The position numbers and the translations under genes were made by a program. DNA of 64,000 nt from Adiantum capillus-veneris (taxonomy: Eukaryota; Streptophyta; Polypodiopsida; Polypodiales; Pteridaceae), in the NCBI GenBank assembly GCA_014529385.2, contig CM043955.1, positions 149,063,640 to 149,127,639 on the forward strand, read 5' to 3'. The notes under the pieces were generated by a model that worked only from the letters and a program-made list of their open reading frames with translations, ran no database searches and was not told the origin of the DNA. Below are positions 49,971 to 61,375 of this stretch, one piece after another. The stretch's first letter is position 1, and every line of letters begins with the position of its first letter.

Positions 49971-50714
49971 AGAGATCAACGAATCTGATGCATGCACTTG
50001 CCTAATCCCTTGCATGTACATGAGAAGAGCGACTTTTGTCTGCATGAATGTGCTACTTGGGCTCAACTAGGCGATCATGTAGTGATTTGGATAGAGTATA
50101 GAGTGAGTTGAAGGGACAATGGGCGGAAGCACATAGCAAGGCAAATACACCTCTCAATGGCGGCGGCCTCTCACAGTCTATTAAATTCACCTGCGCACTC
50201 AGTTTCGTCCTTACTAGTAGAGCCCAATGGTTTTCTTGATGCTGATGATCATACAGAGATGAAAGATGAGAATCTTTGGGGAATGGATGTGAATGAAAAT
50301 GGGAGCACATACTCTCTTGAGCCGTTACATCGGCATAGGCTACCGCATGCTTATGAGCTTGGCGCTATGCATACACAATCTGGCATGCGATTATGTGGAG
50401 CTCGGCACAGATCGTGCTCCATTGTCACAACGGTGTGAGTCAGAAAAATGTCGCTGTTGTGACCATAAGAATGATGCACTTTGCGTGTAGGTGCTGCAAT
50501 TGTTAAAAAAGAAAGTATGAGCCGAATCAAAGAAGATTCTTCACAAGGAGATGCGTGAAGCAGGAAAGGAAGCATCGAAGCAAGGGTTGAGCTGGAGAGG
50601 GCGCGTAGGTGCAAGAGGCGACAGTCGGACGGCCAAGGTGCATGCGCATGCGATCCTGGCTGTGAGTTTGTTTTACATTTGTTATGCTTACCAGCTACAA
50701 CAACACCGCGTGGA

Positions 50715-50775
50715 TGGTTGAATGGTTACAAGGGTAGCCGTTAGTTGTTGTCTTTCACCCATGTGTGTTCGACCC
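50715..50775 (+). other. tRNA-like Pol III A/B box pair (SINE head candidate)
   Basis: TGGTTGAATGG at 50715-50725 fits the A-box consensus TRGYNNARNNG, and GTTCGACCC at 50767-50775 fits the B-box GWTCRANNC. The spacing is about right for a tRNA-derived promoter. I could not fold a full cloverleaf with an acceptor stem, so it is more likely a SINE head or decayed tRNA than a working tRNA. Confidence 0.35.
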
Positions 50776-53579
50776 CCTTAACACTTTTAGAGGTGGGAGG
50801 AGTGAGTTCCTAGGTAGTTGTTGAAGGACAATATTGGGGGAGTCTCTTGAAGAATTGAATAAAAAGAGAGGAGAACGAGTAGGTGGTACACATTTTGCGA
50901 GTAGGGAACCACGATTTTCGTAAAAGAAATGAGGAGGAGAATAAAGCGAGATTCTCCTCCTCTTTTCTTGCTGGCTCGCAAGGCAGGTGGCGAGCTGAGG
51001 TACAGCGTGCGATGGCAGCAGGCAAAGGCGAAGGCGAAGCCAAGGAGGCGCAGGGTGTAGCAGGGCATTGTTTTTTTTCATTGTAGCTCTGTGTCACACA
51101 CGGACGCGATCTTGACAATAACTCCTCGATTGACTACCTCAGCCTACTCGAAGAGCACCTTCTCATAAACCTTTTAAAGGTGCCTTTTCAAGGACCTCTT
51201 AAAAACTGGAGGCGCGTACTAGTCCCATAGGGTACCGATTGGTTTTTATTCATAAAACATGCGGAGTATTTAAAGATGTGGCAAATGACGATAGGACCTG
51301 CGAACTCGCATTCTGCAAGGGCGCTCGTCGTCGGGACAAGAGTCACCAAGTGTTGGGAGAGGTGATGAGGGGTGCATGTCCAACATACAATGAATAGTGC
51401 AAATTATTTTTTTCAAGACTATAAGCAAGTCTGCGAGCATCGTACGGGCCTACGTTGCTGGTGTACAACGATAATCTCCATTTGTGTAACTGAGTGGGTG
51501 GAAGAGTTCAAAACCGCACTGGATGCTTTTGATTGTGATGTTGGACAGCTGCACATGCAACGTCAAAGCTAGTAGGTGGGAAGAACGAATCTTTTGGAAT
51601 CTGAAGGTGAAATGAATAAACGTGAAATCCTGCCAGTAGGGAAGTAGTAGAGAGCCTTCCATAGCCATGCTCCATCTCGGTAATAGCGCAACAACTTACT
51701 AGGAGTGTTCACTGTGCACAGATTACAATTCTCAAAATAGGCCTATAAAGCATGGAAAAACTTGTTGCAGTCGATCAAGCTGCAAGAGGTCAATTTAAAG
51801 GGTGGTTCAACCTCCCTCTAGCCCAACAGCGAATCAAATTTGGGAGGTAGTTTCGGCAGGCGTATGGGGGTTTTAGTTTTTGTGAGACGCCTTCTGAGCG
51901 GCACCATTGGCGGGACTATGGGCAGGCGCTCTAAGATGCCTATCACAAAACATGCGCACATGTTTAATTGAGAGCAAGCCTACTTTCTTAGAGCATGTGT
52001 TTCTAACTATACATGAAATATCTATAGAAAAACTCAAATAATCCACTACATGGGCTTTTAGTGTATAATCCAGGTTACTGCAATTGTCAATGTGAGCAAT
52101 AATCAAAACTAAGTATTTGTGAGATTTAACATGACTATCCCACGTTGAGGTTTACATTGAACAAAGGCTCTTCATCTTTGAGAAACTAGAAAGATAACAA
52201 GGCTGAATAGCCCAGATTTGATTTTGAGATCAAGCTGAATTTTACCAAGCTTCAATCACATTTAGAATGGAGCCAATACAACCAAATTAACTGCACTTAT
52301 GCATATTTACGGGTTTCAAAAATCAAGAATGCTTGACAACTTAATGGTATAATTCAAAAAGTTGGAGTTTTGCAGTTCAAAACTAGTGCTTGCATTGCAG
52401 GTCTTGAGATTAGGGGGGCGATCGAGCTTTGTAGAACACAATTCGGGCTTAGATTGGACAAGTTATGGGCATTTGGGTATATGGTCTCTAGACAGGATTT
52501 GTGTATGTTTGAGATGAGGGTTTTTCTCAGAGTCTTGCTTTGGCACACGGGTTTAGAGTCTTTGGACCTCGTTTTGGAAATTTGGCTTCCAGCCTTTGTA
52601 CACTATACGAGCATCGAAAATGATGACATTGGCGGCACTTACTTGGAAATTGGGCACCAATATGGGATTTTTGCCACAAATAGGGCACCGAATAATAGGC
52701 TTGATGAAGTAATTGGGCTTTGGGTCCAATGAATGACCGTCCATCATATGACTAGCGGACATTATGCAGACATGATCAAGAGTAGTGATTATTTGGGCCT
52801 TCGAGGCCTTTAGCTCATGAATTAGGCCATTGGGTAAAAATAGAGAGGGCAATGTGAAGAGGGGAGAGGAAATCGAAGAGCATGGCGAGCAGGTAGGGCT
52901 GGGAAGAGGGTACAAAGCTTGATGATCTCATGTTGCTGGCCTCTACAAGGCCTGGATGACTTCAGCCATCGAGCGGGAGTTGATGAGCAGCCTACGGCGC
53001 CACAACTCAATACTAGTATCAACCAATTTGATGCTCTACTCAAGCTTGGTGCGCCACATCAGCAGGAAAAGACTCCCACGCTATTATCACGCGACGTGAC
53101 AACAACAAGAGGGAGTTCATAAAGTGCCTAAAAATAGTAAAAAAGGGGGCTATTATTGGGAGAACAGAGAGGAGACGAGTAGAGAGAAGGAAAAAATAAA
53201 TGGGGGGATTGCTATCGGTAGATGAAGAATGGGTGGACTCTCGGGAAGCTCTCTCGTCTTGAGGGTTGAAGAACCTACTTTGTTTTGGTGTGTGCTTTGT
53301 CCGTGCTTTGGGGGTTCCCTCCCCGTTCCCTCTCTCTCTCTCTCTTAGAGAGGAGAAGAAGAAGAATTGAAATTTCATTCACTCTTGTTAGTATTGGGGT
53401 GCTCTCTCTTGATCTCAGCAAGAGGGTTGTGGGTTACTTAGGATCTTTTGGGATGGCTTTGGGGGGAATGTTCTTACTCTTGTGGGAGGAGTGAAAGGAC
53501 TTGCTTGGTTCTCGACCTATGGGAGCTCTCTTGCTCTTGGCATAGCATAAGCAAAGGGAAGAATTAATTTTTTCTTTTG

Positions 53580-53606
53580 CTCTCTCTCTCTCTCTCTCTC
53601 TCTCTC
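53580..53606. repeat. (CT)n microsatellite
   Basis: About 27 bp of CT inside a wider CTCT-rich region (53330-53640). Confidence 0.9.
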
Positions 53607-54192
53607 GGAGGATTCACGGGCTCTCTCGAAGCTCTCTCTTGGGAATTGAAAGAGGGAAGGAGTCTTGCTTGTGTTCAATGAGAGGAGCTTGGAATAATTA
53701 TTGCTCGTGTTTAGGGGATCTCTTATGTAACCAAGGCATGGAGAAGAGTTTGAGTAGTTCTAGGTCCCGCTATAACTTCAAAAGCAATACACATTATTGC
53801 TCAAAAACATGGTTATAAAGTTGTGTTGGCTCCTCTGTATAAATTTGCATCTATGGAAGCTCTTTGTAGCCCTCATCCCTCAACAAATGAACTATACTCA
53901 CAAAACAAGCAATTGATACAAAGCAGGGTTAGTTTGTACATGTATCTTTGTAGCTATTGACTCACAAGTTTGAGGGTAGACTCTTTTGGAAAGCCATTCC
54001 CCCTTTTCTCAATTCTTTCCCTATCCCTTCTCCCCCCCCCCAAAAAATAAAAATAAAAAATATGATACCCCCTCTCTTATTTCTAAGCTTGGGAGATAAA
54101 TTATTGGGGACCTACCCCTAACTTATATGCTTATGTAACATGTAAAAATATGCCCCTCCCCTGCACTTACGTGGCACGATAAGTTTTTCATG

Positions 54193-54214
54193 GTGAATCC
54201 CCTGGGTTGGTCAG
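54193..54214 (-). repeat. Right TIR (14 bp) and TSD (8 bp) of the 14.6-kb transposon
   Basis: GTGAATCCCCTGGG followed by TTGGTCAG, the exact inverted repeat and exact target-duplication copy of 39574-39595. Just inside, GATAAGTTTTTCAT (54178-54191) is the inverted counterpart of a left subterminal word. Confidence 0.9.
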
Positions 54215-54689
54215 AGACAATCTCTACTATTGACTTTATTATGAATAGGATCCGACTAAGTCCTGCAAAGTTATCAAATGTGTCAAGGAAGGGGAAATGA
54301 AAGGTTATGCCAAATTTGAGTACAAGTCATGATTATGGTGATTCATGTGACTCTAGGCAAAGTATCTAAGAGGAATTTGATATACTCTATGTTGAAGAGT
54401 CCTTGAGAGGTTCACCTTAAAGAAATCATTTTTATCATGTGTGCTCAAAGGTAACCAATAAAACCACTATCCTTCGTCAGCTTGGGGTAAGCAACAACCT
54501 TTTTTTATAAATTACAAGTTTTTTTCCGAAATGCAACTAAAAAACCTTTGTAAATGTAAATCTGTACATTTTTTTAAATCTCTCAAAATAGAATACCCCT
54601 TCTTCTGAACTCACATGGTACACTTACATATTTGGAGGTGTAGACTCTCGGTGCAAGAAGAATGCAAGCAAAAAATACAATAGTGGCAT

Positions 54690-55000
54690 TGGACCATGTA
54701 GATCTAGGAGAGTAAGAAATCCCATGCAGAGATTGAAGTTATGACAATTATGTGACTTCCATTGTGTATATATAGCGAAGATTATGTAGGATATATAGAC
54801 TACTTGTTTTGAGGATGTTGTTGGAGGTGCAAATTGGGATCAAGCTATGATGAGGCGATGGTTTCCCTTGTAGTTTATGAGAGATGGGATTTAGTGCCAT
54901 TGCCAAAAGGAAAGATTATGATCGAATGTAAATGGTTACAAGGTGATGCACAAATAGTCTTAGTGGGTAGATACAATAGTAGATTAGGGCTATGCAAAGT
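54690..55000 (+). pseudogene. Copia RT N-terminal fragment
   Basis: In shifting frames the sequence shows RVRNPMQRL (the block that precedes Copia RT), then NWDQAM, then WDLVPLPKGK and ECKW, the classical start of RVT_2. It stops after about 300 bp. Several frameshifts and stops; no LTR nearby. Confidence 0.65.
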
Positions 55001-55261
55001 TGCAAAAGCTCGAGCACAGTTCTACTATGCCGACCCTCTGCTCTCACATGACCATGCGGCAGGCTCAGTTATTCGTGAGAATAATAAAGAACTATGCCCC
55101 ATGTGACCATTGCTTAAGCAATTTCAAATTTTTTTGCTTCAGGGTCAGCAAGCTTCATGATATTTGCATTCTTTCACTTTGCTATCATAGCAATATGAGA
55201 TAAACAACAAAGGTATTTTGTGGGAGACTTACATTAAGCATATGAGAATCTTCAACATGAG

Positions 55262-55300
55262 TGTGCACTACCCAAGCACCTTACCAACTGAGCTATCGAC
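55262..55300 (-). pseudogene. tRNA-like fragment (D arm and anticodon arm)
   Basis: The minus strand reads ATAGCTCAGTTGGTAAG then GTGCTTGGGTAGTGCAC, matching a tRNA D arm (A box) and anticodon stem region. No T arm or B box follows, so it is a truncated tRNA or SINE relic. Confidence 0.45.
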
Positions 55301-56842
55301 TAATGAAAAGGTGGAGATCATGGTTAAATGAGAAAGTCTTCTTGGTTGTGGCTAGAAAGGGGTGAAGGCAAATCTAAAGTCACGAAATGGCATAGTGCGA
55401 TCGAAAGGGGATCTATGGTTGGCGTTAGGTGTCGTGATTGCGAAACAATATCGGTCGTTGGATGAGTCCGGTGAGCTAGGGGTAAAGGGGGAAATGAATT
55501 ACCTCGAGTTCATCCCTAGCGGACACACAACAAACCGACTACCAAGGTCACCATTCCATTCGGGATGCCGAAGCTGCAATTTTCTAATTGGCACCCATAA
55601 AAGGCATAGTGAAGTAACATGATTGCTTTTTGCCGGGCATTTCACCCGTGTTGGGGTACTTTGGCCGATTTCTGGGATGAAAACCTGTCAAAGATTCAAC
55701 CCACGGTCACTCATTTCGGATAGGGCCAGGGGCAAGAAGGGCTTTGCCAGGTGGACAGGTCACAGCAGAACCTTTGAAGGTTGAACTTTGCAGGCGAGGG
55801 CTGGCAGTGTGAATGTCATCAGTCATCAGTCTAGAGGTTGCGCGCTAATGTGACCGCTTAAGTTTGGAGAGGCCATGGACCTTCTGGCCGCCTCGCAGAC
55901 TCGCGGGTATGGATAAGGTGACACCTGGTATATTGGTATATTCCCACCTTCATTCTCGTCTCGTCTGCGCATCCAAATCACTCGGACAAGCCTTAAGAGC
56001 CCCGTCCCATTGCTCTCTCTCTACCACCCCATTGGCCCTCATTCCCACTCAAAACAATCGACACACACATTGCAACTCAATGCCCATCTTTTATTTAATT
56101 TGTAAGTCTCGCATTGACTACTACTAAGGGCCTCCTTAAATTTTAAAAGATATTGCTCACATGACCCTAGAGGAATAGCTTTTAGTGCCACACTCATGTT
56201 CACAATAAGTGATCTAGCTCAAAATCAAAGCAACATGAAACCACACATATGTGAGAAAAAAACTTCAACAAGGTTCTTTTTCCTCTGTTCTACCTAGGTC
56301 AATCTTACATAGTGGTCTGTAGTACAAATATCTTACAAAATTTATTTGAATTCCACCACTCTGTAGATAGCTCATTTGTTCGCCAAAAACAAAAAAAGAT
56401 CACATGTGATGATTGTGCCCATAGGCTGAAAGTGCACTCACATTCGTCTCTACTGTCGTCCAATCTTTCCTACTATAAAGGATTCTACTCGTTGAATTCA
56501 TGAGTGGAGCTGGCATGAAACAAATGCTTGTCAAGATAAACTCAGTTTTGTTTTGTGCCTAAATAAGCTTACAACTCGAATAGGCAATACATGCCTACAG
56601 TTTCAACATGGGAAACTCAAGGTTGTTTGTTGTTTTCATAATCGATAACATCATTTTGATTTTTAGTTTTGCAGAGCATAGGTGTGGATATTGCAATTTA
56701 AACATCTGGGGTGACTTCAGAAGAACTTCACTTGACATCACTGGAGCATTGGCAACAATGCTCCAATCAAGAGAATAGAGTACTTGAGGTAATGGTCATG
56801 GGGTTGTTTTTGGAAAAATAAAAATTGAATTGTAATGTTAGC
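55301..56842. other. Intergenic, nothing recognised
   Basis: The open frame at 55362-55622 has no domain. No repeat structure noticed beyond short AT-rich stretches. Confidence 0.5.
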
Positions 56843-56856
56843 AGGTTTTCTTTATT

Positions 56857-57481
56857 TGTTTTTTTCCTTTTTGGAAAGACAAACTAAATTAATAAAAGGA
56901 AAGAAATACAAAAAGGCCCTTCGGATGGAAAGGGGAATCCAGATTAACTGAACTCATGCATTGAGTTAGTTAAAATTAAGAAACAATCTAGTGTGATCAT
57001 AATGGGCAAGAGTAACTTTTCTCCATCGCTGCCATCTGAGAAGTTTCTGAAAGGTTGAAACCTCGACATCTACAGCTTCTTTTACCTGACTGAGAATCTA
57101 TAGTAACTTTGAAACTAAAGGCGAAGGGGATATCCGAGTAGGAGAAGGAATGGCCAAAGTTAGCATTGTTCCTTTCTTTCCAGATGTGGTGTAGAAAGAC
57201 CCCTTTGATACAGGTCCAAAGTGGAACATCACTGAAAGTACATTCCGCACGCAAAATGGATCTCCAATTGAGTTTGGCCCTATCAGCCCTAAAAACACTT
57301 TGTAGCTGAAAAGCAAAGTGGGTGCTGATTGAATTTACAGTGAATGAACAGGTGATTCAAAGATTCTTCAACTTCCTTGCATCTGGGACAAATGCCATCA
57401 GCAATTCCTAGTTTTTTTGCTTTAGAACCTGTCTAGAGGCCTTGATGAAGTATCAACCACATCAAAACCTGTGCTTTATGT
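56857..57481 (-). mobile_element. 5'-truncated L1-type LINE with 14-bp TSD
   Basis: The C-terminal zf-RVT region of a plant LINE lies on the minus strand. VLMWLILHQGL is followed by a Cys-x2-Cys and LNHLFIHC (about 57460-57340), and further on HHIWKERNNANFG (about 57205-57165), which precedes the ORF2 C-terminus. A 3' tail rich in A (plus-strand T runs near 56857-56875) ends the element. AGGTTTTCTTTATT occurs at 56843-56856 and again at 57482-57495, a 14-bp target-site duplication. Stops and frameshifts make it dead; the endonuclease and RT are missing through 5' truncation. Confidence 0.85.
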
Positions 57482-57840
57482 AGGTTTTCTTTATTAGGTT
57501 TTTTTTTCTTTCATTCACTTATAGTTGTAGGAGTGGCCTTTCATTGTATTTTAGCCATAGGAAGCTCATACTTCCTTACTTTTCGAAGGATATAAGTACT
57601 CTCAACGCACAACAAGTGTCAGGTCCTTATACAGTTTGCATGGACACATTATTGCTCACCTAACACTTTGTCGAATGTATGCTCCCACAAAAACACCCAA
57701 TGAGTATAAATCCTTTCCATTTGAGTGTGTTGAGAGGGGATGAACTGAAGCACTTTGAGTGTGTGAAGAGCAATTTGTGCACCCCGTGGGAACCCAGTTC
57801 AAAAGAGCATGTACGTGGCTGGCCGGACCTTTTGAGTGTC

Positions 57841-57882
57841 CACGTGTGGGAGCCACAAAGAATAAAGCACTTTTGCCACGTG
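57841..57882 (+). promoter_or_regulatory. Two G-boxes (CACGTG) upstream of the SMR-like gene
   Basis: Perfect CACGTG palindromes at 57841-57846 and 57877-57882, about 415-455 bp before the ATG at 58295. Paired G-box/ABRE-like sites are typical of light-, bZIP- or ABA-responsive plant promoters. Function here is inference. Confidence 0.4.
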
Positions 57883-58092
57883 GAAAGCTAAGTCTGGAAC
57901 TGGCTACTTTATCCTTGAATTTTCTTTCTTGACTTTCTTGCTACAAACAATTGTTTGCCAAGTAGGCCGATCCTTTTTGCATTTCTTTATACTTTTTCAA
58001 ACCACCAAAGGGACAGGAAGGGTTGGTGGCGGAAGCTTCTTGCTAAAGCCTTCACTTGCTTGCGCTCGAAGCACTGGACTCGAGAGTGATCT

Positions 58093-58094
58093 GC

Positions 58095-58136
<42 letters not shown>

Positions 58137-58155
58137 GCGCGCGCACGCGCACACA
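58093..58155. repeat. (CT)n(CA)n microsatellite
   Basis: CT run followed directly by CA, then a CGCGCG variant. Confidence 0.95.
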
Positions 58156-58215
58156 CCAGTTCCATGTGAATCGACGGGGTCTCTAGGTACACATACGTCT
58201 CTCTTTCGACTCTCG

Positions 58216-58232
58216 AGCCAAGCCAGTTGTGC

Positions 58233-58294
<62 letters not shown>
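58216..58294. repeat. (CT)n(CA)n microsatellite adjoining the start codon of the SMR-like gene
   Basis: CT then CA units end one base before the ATG at 58295, so the tract would form the end of the 5' leader. Confidence 0.95.
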
Positions 58295-58297
<3 letters not shown>

Positions 58298-58843
58298 AAG
58301 ACATTGCAGATTGCGGAAGGTCCTGAAGATGGAGATCTGAGCCAGCAGAGAGTAAGCACTTGGGCAGTCATGGTTAGCTTACCCAGGCTTAATCTCCCAA
58401 GGTCCAGCTATGGCGGAATTGGAACATTTCACCAAGAAGAAGCAGCAGAAGCAGAAGAGAGGGAGCCCTCCGCATGCTCCTTCTCACAGAGCTCATTGAG
58501 TGAAGATGAAGTGTCATATTCAACCCTAGCCAATATTAGGGCTGAGGTAATGATTGTCAATGCCAATTTGTCAGAAGTAGGGGCTTCCATTAATGCACCA
58601 GGAGCATCAATGACTGACTGCAGCTTGAGTGACTCGGCATCATCATCATCATGTGAGACCCCAAAGGGTCCAACCTTTGAAATTCCAGAGCCCCTCACCC
58701 CCCCTTCCCCTCCTAGGAAGAGGAGAGCCCTATCAGGCAATCGAGCGACTAGTCGCCGCCGCGGAACAACCTCGACCTTCTTCCGCCCTGCTGATGATGA
58801 TTTTGAGCTCCTATTGTGCCCCTTGGCTTCTCATGTTATGTGA
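58295..58843 (+). CDS. Candidate SIAMESE-RELATED (SMR-type) CDK inhibitor-like protein
   Basis: 182 residues from the first ATG after the microsatellite to TGA, with no intron. The N-terminal half is acidic and Ser-rich with no domain. The C-terminal third carries, in order, CETPKGPTFEIP (residues 120-131), PPSPPRKRR (136-144), a basic linker, then FFRP (162-165) and an acidic-hydrophobic DDDFELLL (167-174). The order TP...IP...PPxPRK...FF...acidic-hydrophobic is the signature arrangement of plant SIM/SMR cyclin-dependent kinase inhibitors, which restrain mitosis and promote endoreduplication or stress-induced arrest. Those proteins are small and usually intronless, as here. The match rests on short motifs and was not tested by search. 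In-frame codons upstream of the ATG are only microsatellite. Two G-boxes lie upstream. Confidence 0.55.
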
Positions 58844-59899
58844 AGAGAGTGCTTTATATGTATGGCTTAGATTAGATCAAAGTGCGCCTGTGTAACGAAG
58901 AACATCGCCGTCTGAGTAGCTTAACTTCCCCTTATCCTCTTCAGGAATTCCCTATACGGGGTCGATATAAACGGAGTTCTCTCCCCCTTTTACTGTGGAT
59001 TAGACTGAATTAGTTGCTGGTTATCTTTGTTATTTTACTGGACGATGCCAGCATGAGAAATTGTGCTTGCACATATATATGTACTTCATCCTATTCTTTA
59101 CTTTCATTTTGAACAACATGCAAAGCTGTGATGGCTTTCAGCCTCTTATGGTGACAAGCTTTTGGTAGATTGTGATATAACAGAGTATCTACAAAGTTTT
59201 GTGAACTATTCTTGAAACTCTTCAACAATCTGTGACTTCTTTGTCTTAATCATTTTGTGTCTCAGAATTACCCTGAAAATCTAATGATTTTACAAGGACA
59301 AAATTCACAGTAGAAAAGATTTTTTTTCAATATGTATTGAGCAACTCAAGGATGTGGATAATGAGAGGTCCTAAGTAAGCCATAGTACCATTTGAAGGTG
59401 CTTGGTATCATTATTGTAATGTTGTGAGCATATAAGAGAGTGGACACATCACCTTACTACAAAAACCTTGATCACATTTTTCTTGGAAGCCGGGAAGAGA
59501 GCCTACAATGCATTTGAGAACATTTGTAGTGAGAGATTAAATGTTGGGCTCTCAAAAAGTACACCTTGGTGATACCAAGGCTCCTTCATGGGGTGGTAGC
59601 ATCTTTAAATCTACTTGGAAAGGGTTTCCAAATGTCCAAAAGCATTTGCTTACGAACTTTCTCCAAGTCAACACACAAGCATCATGCAACGGACATTGGA
59701 TGTGTTCATGTGTAATCAGAGGGTACACAACTAATCTAAGTGCCTGGACATGCACGTCCTGGGTATAGGCTCACAAGAGTGCCAAAACACTTCTTAGGCT
59801 ACCCTAAACCCTGGAAGTAGGAGTGAGCTTGTCCACATGCACATAGGGTTAGATGTGCATGTGACATGCGAGAGGATTCAAGGGTTGACTTCTATCTAC
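58844..59899. other. Non-coding, downstream of the SMR-like gene
   Basis: Presumed 3' untranslated and intergenic DNA. No repeat or gene recognised. Confidence 0.45.
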
Positions 59900-60216
59900 A
59901 AAATGCAGATTTGACACGCAAAAACGCAGCAAATAGCGCTGATGTACCACGGCTTGGGAGAAATCCGGAGCCCCTAATTACAAACCATCTTCTTCTCTGA
60001 ATGAAGGAACCGCATGTGCAAGACGAACCCTTTGAGTGCGATCCACACTATCGCCTCCATCTGGCTCAGCTCTTAATCCCTACTATGCGGGACAGGGCAT
60101 TGGGACACCGGTGGGGAGCCTCATAGACTATGCACTTTATGTCCCAAAACACTAAGCTTTTGATCAATGTTTCTTTTGGTTGCATAGGTCATATTTGACC
60201 TTCAAGAACGATAATG

Positions 60217-60291
<75 letters not shown>

Positions 60292-60621
60292 ACACAAAAT
60301 GTAGATTTGAGACGCAAAAGCGCAGCAAAGAGCGTAGCAAATAGCACAGATGTATCATGGCTTGAGAGAAATCCGGAGCCCCTAATTACAAACCATCTTC
60401 TTCTCTGAATGAAGGAACATGCTCAAGACGAACCCCTTGAGTGCGATCCACACTATCGCCTCCATCTGGCTCAGCTCTCAATTCATACTATGAGAGACAC
60501 GCCATTGGGACACCGGTGGGGAGTCTCATAGACTATGCACTTTTATGTCCCAAAACACTAAAATTTTGATCATGTTTCTTTTGGTTGCATAGGTCATATT
60601 TGACCTTCAAGAACGATAATG

Positions 60622-60688
<67 letters not shown>

Positions 60689-61001
60689 TAGATTTGAGAC
60701 GCAAAAATGTAGCAAATAGCGCCGATGTACATGGCTTGGGAGAAATCCGGAGCCCCTAATTACAAACCATCTTCATCTCTGAATGAGGGAACCGCATGCT
60801 CAAGACGAACCCCTTGAGTGTGATCCACACTATTGCCTCCATCTCACTCAGCTCTCAATCCCTACTATGCAAGTCAGGGCATTGGGACATCAGTGGGGAG
60901 TCTCATAGACTATGCACTTTATGTCCCAAAACACTCAGCTTTTGGTCAATGTTTCTTTTGGTTGCATAGGTCATATGTAACCTAATTCAAGAACGATAAT
61001 G

Positions 61002-61064
<63 letters not shown>

Positions 61065-61375
61065 CACATTTGAGACGCAAAAACGCAGCAAATAGCGCCG
61101 ATGTATCACAGCTTGGGAGAAATCCGGAGCCCCTAATTGCAAACCATCTTCTTCTCTGAATGAAGAACCCGCATGCTCAAGACGAACCCTTTGAGTGCGA
61201 TCCACACTATCGCCTCCATCTGGCTCAGCTCTCAATCCCTACTATGCGAGACAGGGCATTGGGACACCGCTGGGGAGTCTCATAGACTATGCACTTTATG
61301 TCCCAAAACACTCAGCTTTTGATCAATGTTTCTTTTGATTGCATAGGTCATATTTGATCTTCAAGAATGATAATG

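Larger units (their letters stand above)
49210..54192. other. Right internal part of the transposon, no confident gene
   Basis: Low-complexity and unassigned DNA: a 61-bp duplication at 49849, a tRNA-like Pol III block at 50715-50775 and a (CT)n tract at 53580-53606. Open frames at 50157-50438 (93 codons from ATG) and 52370-52732 (120 codons) show no domain and no splice partners, so I do not call them. Near the right end, CCCCTAACTTA at about 54115 repeats a left-end word. Confidence 0.5.
39582..54206. mobile_element. 14.6-kb DNA transposon with 14-bp TIRs and 8-bp TSD
   Basis: The ends are perfect inverted copies of CCCAGGGGATTCAC (39582-39595, and its reverse complement at 54193-54206). 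Each is flanked outside by the identical 8-mer TTGGTCAG (39574-39581 and 54207-54214). A perfect 14-bp TIR plus a perfect 8-bp target duplication is very unlikely by chance. Inside, the minus strand carries a multi-exon transposase-like gene (41371-45852) and a second spliced gene candidate (47990-48993). An 8-bp duplication is made by the hAT and P superfamilies, among others. The duplication fits the hAT preference nTnnnnAn, but the ends start CCC rather than the hAT CAG/TAG, and the transposase motifs do not look like hAT. Superfamily unresolved. Confidence 0.88.

Noticed and set aside
50157..50438. 93-codon ORF from ATG inside the transposon
   Set aside because: No domain; the opposite strand is open over the same DNA, and no splice partners are visible.
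52370..52732. 120-codon ORF
   Set aside because: Start codon ambiguous, no motif, and no supporting repeat or neighbour evidence.
39582..54206. Calling the transposon hAT
   Set aside because: The 8-bp TSD fits nTnnnnAn, but shifting the border to start at CAGGGG destroys the TSD match, and the protein lacks hAT dimerisation motifs that I can see. Left unclassified.
58229..58294. N-terminal extension of the SMR-like ORF (Ser-Leu and His-Thr repeats)
   Set aside because: It has no ATG and is only (CT)n(CA)n read as protein; the first ATG is at 58295.
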